Shown here: piece after piece, positions 46,758 through 57,020 of the stretch
How positions within the stretch are numbered: the first letter of the stretch is position 1
How the letters are laid out: each line of letters opens with the position of its first letter
Origin: Epiperipatus broadwayi
Taxonomy: Eukaryota; Onychophora; Udeonychophora; Euonychophora; Peripatidae
Reading direction: 5' to 3'
Length of the DNA: 64,000 nt
NCBI GenBank assembly: GCA_028023455.1
Contig: JAQFVV010000037.1
Coordinates: forward strand, 930,001 to 994,000
The notes under the pieces: generated by a model
What the model saw: only the letters and a program-made list of their open reading frames with translations
What the model was told of the DNA's origin: nothing
Database searches by the model: none
Translations under genes and position numbers: made by a program

Positions 46758-46970
46758 ATGAGGGCTCTCCGTAATTCCTATCTCCTATCGATATATGGAC
46801 ACGACATGTGGACGTATCAATTTCCCTTTCTATTCTTCGTTGGAAAAGGCATACGAGTGTCCGTAATCCGGCTCGTATTTTCTTATGTTTCTTCTCTCCT
46901 TTGCATTCGTATATTTATTAACCCGACATTGTTTTGCTCTTATTTTGCCTATCTAATACTTAAGTCATAG
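46758..46970 (+). CDS. Hypothetical 70-codon ORF in the CpG-rich domain
   Basis: The ATG at 46758 opens 70 codons to TAG at 46968-46970 in the G+C-richer part of the domain. The frame is also open some way upstream. The product would be hydrophobic (F-P-F-L-F-F-V, V-S-S-L-L-C-I-R-I-F-I) and matches no family I recognise. It may equally be a chance ORF in a 5' UTR or promoter. Listed because its composition differs from the A/T-driven shadow ORFs elsewhere. Confidence 0.15.
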   Translation: MRALRNSYLLSIYGHDMWTYQFPFLFFVGKGIRVSVIRLVFSYVSSLLCIRIFINPTLFCSYFAYLILKS

Positions 46971-48030
46971 GGAAATGATTCTACTGAAAGGATCTTCGAC
47001 CTGAGTAATCGACTCTTTTGTTTGTTTGCGTAATTAGTTAAAATCGTTTGCTTTTGGCTAATTCATGTTATATAATTCTTATAGGTTTGATTTTAGTTGT
47101 AAGTCCAACTAAAGTGACTTGTTTGCTTTGATAATTGACTAATATATTTTTTGTTTATTATAATCGCTTACAGTTTTAAAGTTATTTATAAATTATGCCA
47201 GCAAAGGTCCATTAATGTCATAAAACATTAGTTATTGACAATCCAAATTATTAATTTATAAAGAGAAATGAAATCAATTTTTCTATCTGTTAGTGGAGTA
47301 AGACGTCAAATTAGTCTTATAATCATCTATTTAATTAATATCTTTTTCAATAGAAATGGTTTTTTTTAAAAGTCATTCTTATATATGTGCGTTAGGCAGA
47401 TGTTTAAACCTATCGCTATATTATAAGCTTGTAATAAATGTGCACGGGGAATTTTGAAATCCGTGGTCATTTAATTATGAAATAATTTTTGCTATTAAAA
47501 GCAAAAAAAGGGAGAATAAATGTAAACAAATTTAAAGATGTATAAACTTAACAAAATAAATTGTACAAACCCAATAATGTCAATGCTGACCGCTAATAAA
47601 AATAAAGTTGTCAGGAACTCATATAATTATGAAGTTAATTTAAAAATTGTATTTTTTTTTTTTTTTTCGAGCTTAAGTTTAAACTAATGTAAAATAACTA
47701 ATGTAGAAAGTCCAATGATTTTAAATATATATATAACTAAAACAAACTTCCAGTGTTCTCGAATCATTTTATTTACTTTTTTTTAAAATAAATTTTGATT
47801 TTTAAACATACCTATCAACCAATCACCCAAGTTCTCATTTAAATATAATAAAATCGAATCTCATGCTTTAAGACCCAGCTGCCGGCACAGTGAAAATAAA
47901 GGAATTTGATCGTATCGTCGAGAAAGGCTATTGATTAGATCTTTGACCTGGGGATATAGTTAAATAGGGCAGAATTCATGATGTACCTGATTTATTTATC
48001 TTTTACATGGTCGGACTCGAGGTACTTTAC

Positions 48031-48226
48031 CTGTATTCAGGGGTTTGTTGGATTGATGTGTGTTTTTCGACCGGTACAATATATTTTTATTGTTTATCAT
48101 AATTCTATCTATCATCTGCTTTACAACTTCCACTAAAAACAAACTGACTTCATCATTATATAATTCTATATTCATTTCCATATATGGATTATAATATGGA
48201 CTCAAGTAATACTTTATTATAGTTGC
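48031..48226 (-). CDS. Candidate coding exon, unknown protein
   Basis: On the minus strand a frame of 65 codons plus one base runs from an acceptor-like ATTTCATTAG| (48227-48228) to a good donor, ACAG|GTAAAG (48030/48031). It reads A-T-I-I-K-Y-Y-L-S-P-Y-Y-N-P-Y-M-E-M, then L-Y-N-D-E-V-S-L-F-L-V-E-V-V-K-Q-M-I and Y-R-S-K-N-T-H-Q-S-N-K-P-L. The composition is mixed and protein-like, unlike A/T-driven chance frames. It sits at the edge of the CpG-replete domain. It could instead be a first coding exon starting at one of the two in-frame M. I do not recognise the family. Confidence 0.35.
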
Positions 48227-48489
48227 CTAATGAAATTAATACATTCTGAAGTGTAAAATATTATTAAAAATAAGAAATCATGATAGATTGTAAAATCAGG
48301 TGATTAATGGCTATAATATTATTTTATAAAACAGTAGAGATAATTAAAAAGTTACTAATCGCCATCATTTTCAGATATTGTTAGTCCACTGTAAGAGTAA
48401 GATTTCTCTGATCCACATTTTCAAATGTATTTGCTTCCCTACATCAGTCTAACAAATTTTCTTATTGATACATCTCATTAATGATATTT

Positions 48490-49010
48490 TTTTAAGGTCT
48501 GAGAAATATTAAAAATCCAGTTTAGGACTTTATCTATCATTGCCATCTCTTTTAGCACAACAAGCAGACCAACTCCATTTCAGCTTCTTAATTGTTTTAA
48601 TAATGTCAGTGATAACTTTTTGTTTTTTTTACCCATGTATTTCACTTTATATCCAGCACACATCATTCACTACTTTGCAGTGTGATTAGCAATCTCTGTA
48701 TTGTTCTTCCATTAATTGTTCAAGTCTCATATTCATAAGTAGACCTCATTCATTAAAAGGCATTCTTTTTTAATATATTTAGTTATTTTTACTAGAAATA
48801 CTCCAAATTCAATTCTACGATTAATTTCATTCATTATATTTTCATGTGTATTATCAGTATGAACACAATTCTTTAATTTACTATTTATGTTTTCTGAGTT
48901 TTAATTTTTTTGAAAAGCCATTGGACATTTCAGTCATTTTACCATTTATCTTTAGTCTTACTTTTTGTTTTCACTTGGTAGCTTGTATAATTAATAACTC
49001 TAAGCTCTAA
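48490..49010 (-). pseudogene. LINE type 2 RT C-terminal remnant, second copy
   Basis: On the minus strand: N-I-M-N-E-I-N-R-R-I-E-F-G (usual E-I-x-R-R-I-x-x-G-W), L-E-Q-L-M-E-E-Q (about 48720), then T-D-I-I-K-T-I-K-K-L-K-W-S-W (about 48585-48625) followed by A-K-R-D-G-N-D-R. It is co-linear with 35370-35700. Decayed. Confidence 0.7.
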
Positions 49011-49050
49011 ATTAATATTTTTGAAAACAATCATTTTATTAGCCAAGTCT

Positions 49051-49390
49051 CATGTATTTAATTATGTGTTATAGTGTCAGACTCTGAAGTGCCAAGGTCC
49101 TTGGATTGATTCCATTTCTGGTACTTCTGGCATTCAATGTTTTTTTTTGTGTGTGTGTGAACTCCCAAACAATAAAGTATTTGGACTAATTATTATTCTG
49201 CATTATTTAATGCAGTAATAGAATGATGGATTCAGAGTGTAAGTTCCTATTTCCATTGCTCAAATTTCTTATGAACTTGAGGAATAAAGTCATTCTATTC
49301 TTTATTTATTTTTCATCAGATGAGTGTCATGCACAATTTAGAGTAATGGTAGAGGAGTGAACGTAGAGGTAATAAAGGCTTCAGGATTAT
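49051..49390 (+). repeat. Two SINE2 copies and a third head in a row
   Basis: Copy 1 (49051-49195; ATAGTGTCAGACTCTGAAGT, GGATTGATTCCATTTCTGG, and a T/GT run inserted before GAACTCCCAAACAATAAAGT). Copy 2 (49199-49311; ATGCAGTAATAGAATGATGG, TTTCTTATGAACTTGAGGAA TAAAGTCATT). A head fragment follows (about 49328-49390; CATGCACAATTTAGAGTAAT GG). Confidence 0.7.
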
Positions 49391-49559
49391 TTATCAGCTG
49401 AATAACAAACATAATAAATTATCACTTCAGATCATCTAAATAGAACTGTTAACTGCCCAGAAAGTAATTCAAAACTTTGATATAAAAATAAAATTATACA
49501 TATTTAAACCCAAATAAACTCAATAATGATCAAAAATCATCACCCAATATGGGTTACTA
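49391..49559. other. Spacer
   Basis: Nothing recognised. Confidence 0.4.
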
Positions 49560-50860
49560 GGTATTTCAAACAAGTTACTTGAAAGAATCATATTAATAAG
49601 AGTTTCATTAATTGAGAGCCATCTACCTACAGAGTAAGCTGGATTTAGACTAGGAAGAAGCTACTAGGTTTTATATATACAATTTTTTTTTAAAAAATTG
49701 TTGCTATCTTTATTGGTCTAACCTCGGTTTATGATTCTTTTGGGGAAAATGGTCTTCTAAAAATTTCTAAAATTCTTAAATGCAGGAAAAAAATATTAAT
49801 TTGCTTGATAAAATGCTCTCCTATAGAAGAATTGAAGTGATGTAAATGATAGTCATAATAAATATAAAACTTTACACAATGGTCTCTTATAGAATTCATT
49901 TATCTTATTGATTTGATACATTCGTCAATGATTTTTGAATTCAAAAAATTTAAATATGCTGATGATATTGCTTTAACTTCACAAAAATATTTTACAAAGA
50001 TAAAACAAATCTCTCAGAATATGAAAAGTTTAGAAATCTATTTCAAAATTGCGGCTCATTTGTGATTAAAGATAGTATGCTCAACTTTAAACAGCTGAGA
50101 GTATGTAGTTATCTGAATATAGTTTTTTGCGATAATAGTCTAAAACACATTCATAGCCCAAGCTATTTAGGAGTCACTTTGGATAACAGCTTTTTTTTTC
50201 ATTTATCTAAACACTTTATTACAGCATCTTTTACACTAGCATATTCTGCAAGTAAGCACTGCATTCTGTTTCAAGAAAAACTGTCCATGCTAAACTTGTG
50301 GATACTCATTTAAATATTACTATGACAAGTACTATTACTGGTAAAGTCATGTCTACTGTTTTGCTAAGGTTTCCTGTTTTTTTTTTTTTACATATTCCTC
50401 TACCAAATATCATGAGAGAAATTGCATAAACAATGTTTATAAGCTGTTAAATAGTTCGGACTTGCTAATAATTCACGATATAATTTCAATATCTAAGACT
50501 CATCTTAAATTAAGACAGTCTTTCTGGATATTCAGTCAGGACTACAATCGAAAAATTCCTTATGAGGTTCCAAACAAAATTTTTTTTTTTTTTTTAGCTC
50601 CAATAATAATGCCAACTGGATTTGATTTTCCTAGACATTACTGAAGTCTTGACAGATTTAGGATAATCCATGGTATTTATCCTATCTGCTTTCTAAATGG
50701 ACTTCTTAACAGCCACTGATCTCTATTAGATGTGTGCAAACATAAATATAGCATATAATTAATGACTTTCAATATGACTACAATTGTTGAATTGAAGATT
50801 TTAATAGTTACTAGTGATTTTATCTCCTGATTGGCATCTCTCCAGGTTCCTTTATGATAT
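49560..50860 (+). pseudogene. LINE (Jockey/I-like non-LTR) RT remnant
   Basis: Across shifted frames: L-I-E-S-H-L-P-T-E-stop-A-G-F-R-L-G-R-S (about 49610-49665; usual P-x-Q-A-G-F-R-x-G-R-S), then K-Y-A-D-D-I-A-L-T (catalytic Y-A-D-D at 49955-49966), P-S-Y-L-G-V-T-L-D-N-S (50158-50190), L-A-Y-S-A-S-K-H-C (usual L-V-Y-S-x-A-E-Y-C), and G-F-D-F-P-R-H-Y (about 50622-50641) with S-L-D-R-F-R-I-I-H-G (about 50646-50675). The order matches the second half of an arthropod/mollusc-style Jockey-superfamily ORF2. Many stops. Endonuclease domain absent. Confidence 0.85.
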
Positions 50861-51839
50861 TTTGTTAATAGTCGAGCCTTAAAAACAAAACATTATGCTC
50901 TTCATAAATAACTACATAAAAACTCATCAGTTACTCAGTTGCTTAAACATCACATATTGAATTCTGGAACAATTACCCATATTATTATATATCAGATGAA
51001 TATTAGATTCCTAGCTCTGATTGCAAAAATAAAAAAATGTTTGAAATATGAAGCAGTCTTTACAGGTGATGGGAGATATCATACTCCTATAAGTGATCAT
51101 GTGATGTTTAGTGGTTTAACCACCACTGAGCTTATATATTTATCTTTATTGTAGATGTAGCTAGCTAGACATTTTTTTTACGAATTATGAATATACATTT
51201 TTATATTAGATTAATAATTTACATTTGTTGTTTATATTTTCTTGTAGCGATCAGAGCATGATAAAAAATTATTTCTGTAAATTTATCTTTAAGAAACCAT
51301 CTGGATGTAATGTAAAAATCACTTAACTTAATAGACCAACCCTTTGTTTGTTTTGGATTGTGAGCATTTTAAAATTATTAGCATTTTTATATTAAAGTGT
51401 TCTAGAGTAGACTATGAAATGGTTCTAATACAAAAATTCCCCAAGGCTTAACCGAGTAGTAAACATTGTTCAAGAGTGGGAGATTAAAATTTTGCTTCCA
51501 CCTTTTTTTAATTTTTTTTTTTTTGTTTTTGCTTGTATGGACGAATATTTTTGTTTATTTTGAATGAATTCAGTTGTTATTCTATTAAAGCAGTTATATA
51601 AAATATTAAAATGCAAATCTTTAGAAAATCTATTGTTAAGTATTTATTTCATTAGTTGTTTGACTTTCAAATGATTTCGAATTTTATTTCTAATCAAACA
51701 TTTCAAAAATACTTTTTACATTTTTCAAACAGTTTGTATATTAATATTTATGTAATGCTAGTTGAAAATGGATTTGAGTTAAATTCCAGATTTAATTAAC
51801 CTAGTAGCCACCTAGCAGTGGGTTATTAAATGGATATTT
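50861..51839. other. AT-rich stretch; F4 head motif near the middle
   Basis: GTGATCATGTGATGTTTAGT GGTTTAA at about 51093 is an F4-type head, identical in reverse to the phrase at about 7922-7950. It is not followed by a recognisable F4 body. No gene. Confidence 0.5.
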
Positions 51840-51968
51840 TAATTATTCTTAGTTTTTTTTTCATGTGTCATAGCATCGGCCGGGACGCGAACTCCTTAAC
51901 TCGGGACAACTGATTGTAAGGCAGCCGCGCTGACCTCTCGACCACCGACGCTTGACTAATTATTCTTA
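51840..51968 (-). mobile_element. SINE1 copy with 12-bp TSD
   Basis: TAATTATTCTTA flanks it at 51840-51851 and 51957-51968. On the minus strand: GCGTCGGTGGTCGAGAGGTC (A-box-like), GGAGTTCGCGTCCCGG (B-box-like), TGCTATGACACATGAAAAAA. GCGTCGG and CCGATGC pair over all 7 positions (one wobble), an acceptor-stem relic. Confidence 0.88.
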
Positions 51969-52072
51969 ATTATAGATAAAAAACTCACCAACTCATTGTT
52001 GACTAGCATGGCAATTATTCTTAGTTGGAGATAAAAAAACTCACCAACTCATAGTTGACTAGCATAGCGAGT
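51957..52072. repeat. Two-copy tandem duplication, about 56-bp period
   Basis: AATTATTCTTAATTATAGAT AAAAAACTCACCAACTCATT ..GACTAGCATGGC recurs as AATTATTCTTAGTTGGAGAT ..GACTAGCATAGC. It includes the SINE1 TSD, so the SINE target lies at the edge of this duplication. Confidence 0.85.
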
Positions 52073-52690
52073 TTTTCATTTGTAAAAAGAGTCTGCAATA
52101 AGATAAGGCTATTACTTTCCATCTGGTATATAGACCCACATTAAATACAAGGTTTTTCACTATGTTATATGCAGATATAAACTACTTAGTAAAAAAAAAA
52201 AAAAGGAGAAATGAATTAGAACATTCTAGGCATTGAAATTAGGGGATAAGGGAACTTAGTGGATCTATATGAAATAGAAAGTGAGAGAAAAATAATAAAT
52301 AGTAAGAGGAGAATCATATATTCACAATAAAATTAGAAAGAAACAGCACAGTAGAGAGATAAAGGATGATTATGTTAGATTAAAAAAAGATTATAACATT
52401 TAAGGAAGATGGTACATGTTCTAATCTGCAAATTAATGATCAACATTTTTATTATGTAAGCACATTGGGAACTTAATCGGCATGCAAAATAGAGTGATAT
52501 AGTAAAATAATAACCCTCATTGGTTATATTCTGGTTTGTTGACTTGGTAATACTATTGATTATTGATGTAGTCATGAATTATTGTTATAATATAGTCATT
52601 GTCCATCTTTCTCATATTTATTATGATTTTCTTCTAATGTTGAAGTAATGTTTTCTGGAATTTGTCAGCAGATAAGAATAAGTTGAAATC
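52073..52690. other. AT-rich stretch, no feature
   Basis: Nothing recognised. Confidence 0.5.
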
Positions 52691-52825
52691 CTGCATGTTT
52701 TACTGCAGTGACTTAATGACAGTGTTGAAGCTAAAGATCCATGGATAACAGCTTCAGTTCTTTCACTTCTGATGCTTGAATTTCTTATGAATCCCTAAAC
52801 AAGGCATTTAGTTATTTATTTAACA
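52691..52825 (+). repeat. SINE2 copy
   Basis: CTGCATGTTTTACTGCAGTG, GATCCATGGATAACAGC, GATGCTTGAATTTCTTATGA ATCCC, then a diverged GGCATTTAGTTATTTATTT tail. Confidence 0.65.
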
Positions 52826-52933
52826 ACCCAAAAATTCACAATATTTAATATTGTGATGTTTAACATTAGACAAATTAAACTAATATTTAAGATAATATTT
52901 TTAAAAAATATATAAACTAGGAACTACTGCACA

Positions 52934-53482
52934 ACATCACATGATCTTCATACAGTAGTGCCATCTAGTGTAATCCTTAGTAATCAGTGGATTCAAGCTT
53001 TGTGCATAAAATCACTATCTATTGCCTATCGAATATCTCCAGACTAGTTTCTAGCTTGTGACTTTCATCAGTGAGGAGCATTGAAACTGAGCACACTGCA
53101 ACAAGTTTTCAGGATCTATGCAACCCTGCAGCAGCTATCTTTTACCTATTTAGTCAACTATAAAGCTGTGAATCCCGACATAAAAACACAATAATGTATT
53201 CAATCCAAACTCATGTACTTGTACAGCCATGTAGATCTGAACCCAGTTCAGCATTTTGGTATCACTGGATAATAGGTTAATGGTGACTGTGGTTTTAAAA
53301 CTTAAGATCTAAGTGCAATGCTCTCAGATCCAAGGTTCCTCACAGATGAAAGCCACAAGCTAGAAACTAGTCTGGGAGGTATTGCATAAGTAGGCACTAA
53401 GTAGGAATTTTATATATAAGCCTGCTTGCATTCATTGGATTACTAAAGCTTGCACTGGATGTGAGCTGCTGTATTAACAGCT
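52934..53482. repeat. F4 inverted dimer
   Basis: A head motif (AACATCACATGATC) is followed by an almost complete minus-oriented F4 (about 52953-53300: ATACAGTAGTGCCATCTAGT, CTCCAGACTAGTTTCTAGCT, GTAGATCTGAACCCAGTTCA). The 3' half then appears in plus orientation (about 53300-53482: GATCTAAGTGCAATGCTCTC, AGAAACTAGTCTGGGAGG, GCCTGCTTGCATTCATTGG). The terminal arms are about 150-180 bp. Confidence 0.85.
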
Positions 53483-53510
53483 TGTGTAAGCATTGGAAAT
53501 TTGTGATTAT

Positions 53511-53915
53511 GTGATGTTCTAGTAGTTTTATACCAATCATACCAATAAGATATTGGTGACTGCAGTTGTTTTTTTAAAAAAGACACAAAAATGTATAGAT
53601 ATTGAACTTGGTTCAGATCTACATGACTACAAGTGAATGAACTTGGATTGAAAACATTATTGGGTTTTCATCTTGGGACCATAGCTTGATAGTTGACTAA
53701 ATAGGTAAAAAGTGGCTGCTAGAGGTTGCCTTAGATCCTTAGATCTAGGTGCAGTGCTCTCCGATCCAAGACTCCTCCCTGATGAAAGCTAGTCTGGGGT
53801 TATTAGTTGAATAGGCATTAGATAGGGATTTTATGCACAAACCTTCTTGCATTCATTGATTACTAAGGCTTTCATTGAGTGACATTATTGTATGGAGAAT
53901 TTTCTTCTCTATTAA
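53511..53915 (+). repeat. F4 repeat, near full length
   Basis: GTGATTATGTGATGTTCTAG, GATATTGGTGACTGCAGTTG, ACTTGGTTCAGATCTACATG, GTGCAGTGCTCTCCGATCCA, TGCACAAACCTTCTTGCATT and TATTGTATGGAGAATTTTC, in the order seen at 33617-34030. With the preceding dimer it makes three F4 3' ends within 1 kb. Confidence 0.8.
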
Positions 53916-54570
53916 CTCCTGTACAAGTATTTTTATCTATTGTAGGTTTAGAAATGCTTTTTTTCTCTTATCTTTAAAAAAATTTACTTATCTACAAGAA
54001 GTAAAAGTGTTTTAAATGTAATTTAAATTATAATAGCAATAAGAAGAAAAAAATATAAAAAAAAATTTTTCCCTGTTTTTTTGCTTTTAGAAGTCCCTGT
54101 GTTGTATTTTTAATTGTATGTTTTGTTATGTTCAGCTTCAAAAAAATTTAATTATTTAGTATTTATGAGAGTAAAAAAAAAAAAAATTATATAAAAGCAT
54201 TTTTGTGAACTTAAACTGAAACTAATCAGTCATCCATATTAAGTAAATACCAATAGTATCTATTTCTAGTCAAGTAAAAATTGTTTCTTTATTTGTGGTA
54301 TAAAAATGTTTTTTTTTTCTGCTTCAAATTAGTTTCTTGATCTACATCTTGCAAATTAGGAAGCAGTAACATTCACATAAGTCAAAGTGATTTATACATC
54401 TTAAATTTCTTCACTTTTAAACATCTTTCATGTATATTTCAGAGTGTATGTTCAGAGATTGAAGATGATGAAACATTACAAAAATATAATATAGATAATG
54501 AGAAAGGTGAATTGAAAGTTAGTTGTGGGTATATGAAGAGAGTATGTACATTATAGTTTTAAAAAAGTGA
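53916..54570. other. AT-rich stretch, no feature
   Basis: A-run near 54175-54186; nothing else. Confidence 0.5.
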
Positions 54571-54705
54571 GCCCTGCACATTTTGACGCAGTTGATAGAG
54601 CATCCACCTTGGATCGGAAGGTCCGAGGATCAATTCTGGTATTTGCAGTTCAGGCACCCAAACTTCTTATGAACCCCCAAACAATAAAGCCATTAAAATT
54701 TTTTT
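54571..54705 (+). repeat. SINE2 copy, best-preserved tRNA-like head
   Basis: GCCCTGCACATTTTGACGCA, GTTGATAGAGCATCCACCTT (A-box region), GGTCCGAGGATCAATTCTGG (B-box region), AACTTCTTATGAACCCCCAA, ACAATAAAGCCATTAAAATT. Confidence 0.75.
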
Positions 54706-55639
54706 CTTTAAGGAAATGAAAAAAAAAAAATATGATTCTTAATGAATCTCATAATTATGAATGATAGTACACATTTTTAGATGGAAGGCATTAGGAATAA
54801 AACAAGATGCGAATACATTTATTATATATATATGAGCTTGTGTGTATGAATATATTAATATTCTCTTATAAATAAATATTGGTTATTATATATATGGCTT
54901 AAGAATATGAAATAATATTTCTTAAGTAATAATCTAAAGATACATATATTATAAGAATTGTTCATGAGTGAGACTTTCAAGAAGTCATTTGTATTAATCT
55001 GCCAACCTACAACAAATGAGCCAACTTTTGTCTGGCCTGCTTGATTTTTATATGGATATCTGATTAATCATTGATATTTTGAAGGGGTGAACGATTACAT
55101 TAGTAGTGATTTTAGCAGCACTTTGGTCTAACTATTTTACAACTTCAATATCTATGCACATATAAATTGTATTATCTTTGACAACTTTAAAATAAATCCT
55201 GACTATTTAATATGTAGCACTCAAAATATAAGTAGAATCATTCACAAGTCAACTATCTAGAAGCCATTTTAATAAACTTGTAAATAACGGCTCTCACATA
55301 AAAATTTTCTAATGAGATAAAAAAAATGAATGCCCTTTCAGAAAGTGTCAAGAATATTAGGTGTACAATTGTTCACTACAATTTATTTGTATTATAAAGC
55401 TTCTATGTGATATATGATATGAAGTACTATACTATTGCTAATGATGTAAAATCCATAGCATTTGAAATTAAAAATAGTGTTAAAAGATATTTGAACTAGC
55501 TCTAATTTATTTTATTTTTGGAATATTTTATAAGTGGCTTCATGAAGCAAATATCAGACGGCAATAAAAAATTTAATGGTGAAATTTTTAATTTGAAATA
55601 ATAAAAAGCAAAAACAAGAGTTTCGTTTTTTTGGTTTTG
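54706..55639. other. AT-rich stretch, no feature
   Basis: Nothing recognised. Confidence 0.45.
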
Positions 55640-56330
55640 ACAGTTTCATGTGTTGATGATTATGTTGACTGTATCATTTCAGAAGATGATCTACAAAACA
55701 TTCTTAATCTTTTGAATGTTTTTTGAAAATGCTTTGTTTTAATAATTAAAGTTCAAATAAAAAACTATATTGTTTTATCAATCAGTAATGGGGAAAAAAT
55801 CTTGTCAATTTAGATAGTTATCAGCTTGAAAATGTGAATCAAAGTATTTTAGTAAATCTTTTAGCCATAAATGTGGACTTAGATTTGAGGGCGACATAGA
55901 TTTCACTGGGCTGCTGTTGCATTTAATAACTTAAAAATATAGGTTATTTAATCTACTACAGTTAAATTAGTTATACAGAGCTTCTACTCTGTGAAATTTA
56001 TTTTATGAAAAAGAGAAGTGGATCTCGTATTGACGTTCTGAACATAAGATGATGAAATTGCAAGATTTCTTAGTATGTTTTTCAGCTTTCTGAATATGAT
56101 ACTATAGAGTCTCCTATCGTAAAATCATACCTTTATCAGATTGGGTATATGTATGATCAACTTGACCGTCGATTTTTATAGTAGAGGTGAATCCTATTTG
56201 CATTATAAAGATTATTCAAATACATTCTAAGGAAAGCAATATTTAATGGCTTGTTTGCAAGATATGGCAGAGAATAGAATGCAGTAGAGAACTAAATTAG
56301 AATATGGTGTAAAAGTCTTTTAAAAAGAAA
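55640..56330 (+). pseudogene. Possible LINE RT C-terminal remnant
   Basis: V-S-C-V-D-D-Y-V-D then I-S-E-D-D-L-Q-N-I-L-N-L-L-N-V-F and K-C-F-V-L-I-I-K-V (55645-55760) resemble the Y-A-D-D block followed by D-L-Q-x-x-L-x-x-F...G-L-x-I-N in LINE RTs. In shifted frames N-L-V-N-L-D-S-Y-Q (about 55797-55825) and V-A-F-N-N-L-K (55916-55936) fit the next conserved parts. Weaker than the other LINE calls. Confidence 0.4.
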
Positions 56331-56802
56331 GGTTTACTTCACAAGTTAAAATATTTTATCATAAGTTGTCAAGTTAAGAGAATAATTAACCAGCATATCA
56401 TACATGTGAATGTAATTGTGTTTTACAATTGTATTTTATAGTCATTGTTTTTTCTTTTATATAATGATCATACATATTTACAAATAATTATTAATGATGA
56501 TATATATAGAATATATGCATATATATAGAGGTTTTGCTTTTTTTAAAAAAAGAAATCTTATGCTACATATATGACTAACATTTTTTGTTTGATAAAAGCG
56601 GCCTTCTGGTAAATTGAGGAGATTGTACATAGATGAAGCTACATTTCATATATTAACTTATTCCAAAATTTTTCTTATGTGGTATTAGTTATTAAAGAAT
56701 AGTTTGTTTTTTTTTAGTTAAATTTTTTAAGGCTTAAGAACAATATGCCCTTTAATATAAGAATTACACTGTCTTTATTTGCAACTGAGTGCATGTTAAG
56801 GA
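56331..56802. other. AT-rich spacer
   Basis: Nothing recognised. Confidence 0.5.
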
Positions 56803-57020
56803 ATAAATAAATAATCAATCAAACAAGATTGAAATAAACAACTATTAATAAGTATAATTAAATGTTTATCAAACCAGCTTTCATCTCCATTGAGACCTTC
56901 TCAAGATATTATAGTAATTCTTGAGAAGGTCTCAATGGAGATGAAAGCCAGTTTGATAAACATTTAATTATACTTATTAATTGTTGTTTATTTCAATCTT
57001 GTTTGATTGATTATTTATTT
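56803..57020. repeat. Near-perfect hairpin element, arms of about 104 bp
   Basis: The left arm (AAATAAATAATCAATCAAAC ..CATTGAGACCTTCTCAAGA) and right arm (TCTTGAGAAGGTCTCAATGG ..GATTATTTATTT) differ at only a few positions. The loop of about 10 bases is ATTATAGTAA-like. No ORF and no sequence relation to the other fold-backs. Confidence 0.9.

Larger units (their letters stand above)
44640..48250. promoter_or_regulatory. CpG-replete, repeat-poor domain around the assembly gap; possible promoter region
   Basis: By eye, 46640-46940 alone holds 16 CpG in about 300 bases, whereas 30166-31166 has about six in 1000. Scattered CpG continue from TTTTCGGTTGATCGTG (about 44676) to TTTTTCGACCGGTA (about 48066). 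None of the window's repeat families is found here except one local inverted repeat. A G+C-richer block (45580-45830) ends in a sequence resembling a splice donor (CTCCAG|GTAAAA at about 45811). In a genome that depletes CpG elsewhere, such a domain is best explained by lack of germline methylation, as at promoters and 5' exons. That is inference. No core promoter element was identified. Confidence 0.4.

Noticed and set aside
46758-46970. Firm gene call for the 70-codon ORF
   Set aside because: No start context, family similarity or splice support; listed only at low confidence.
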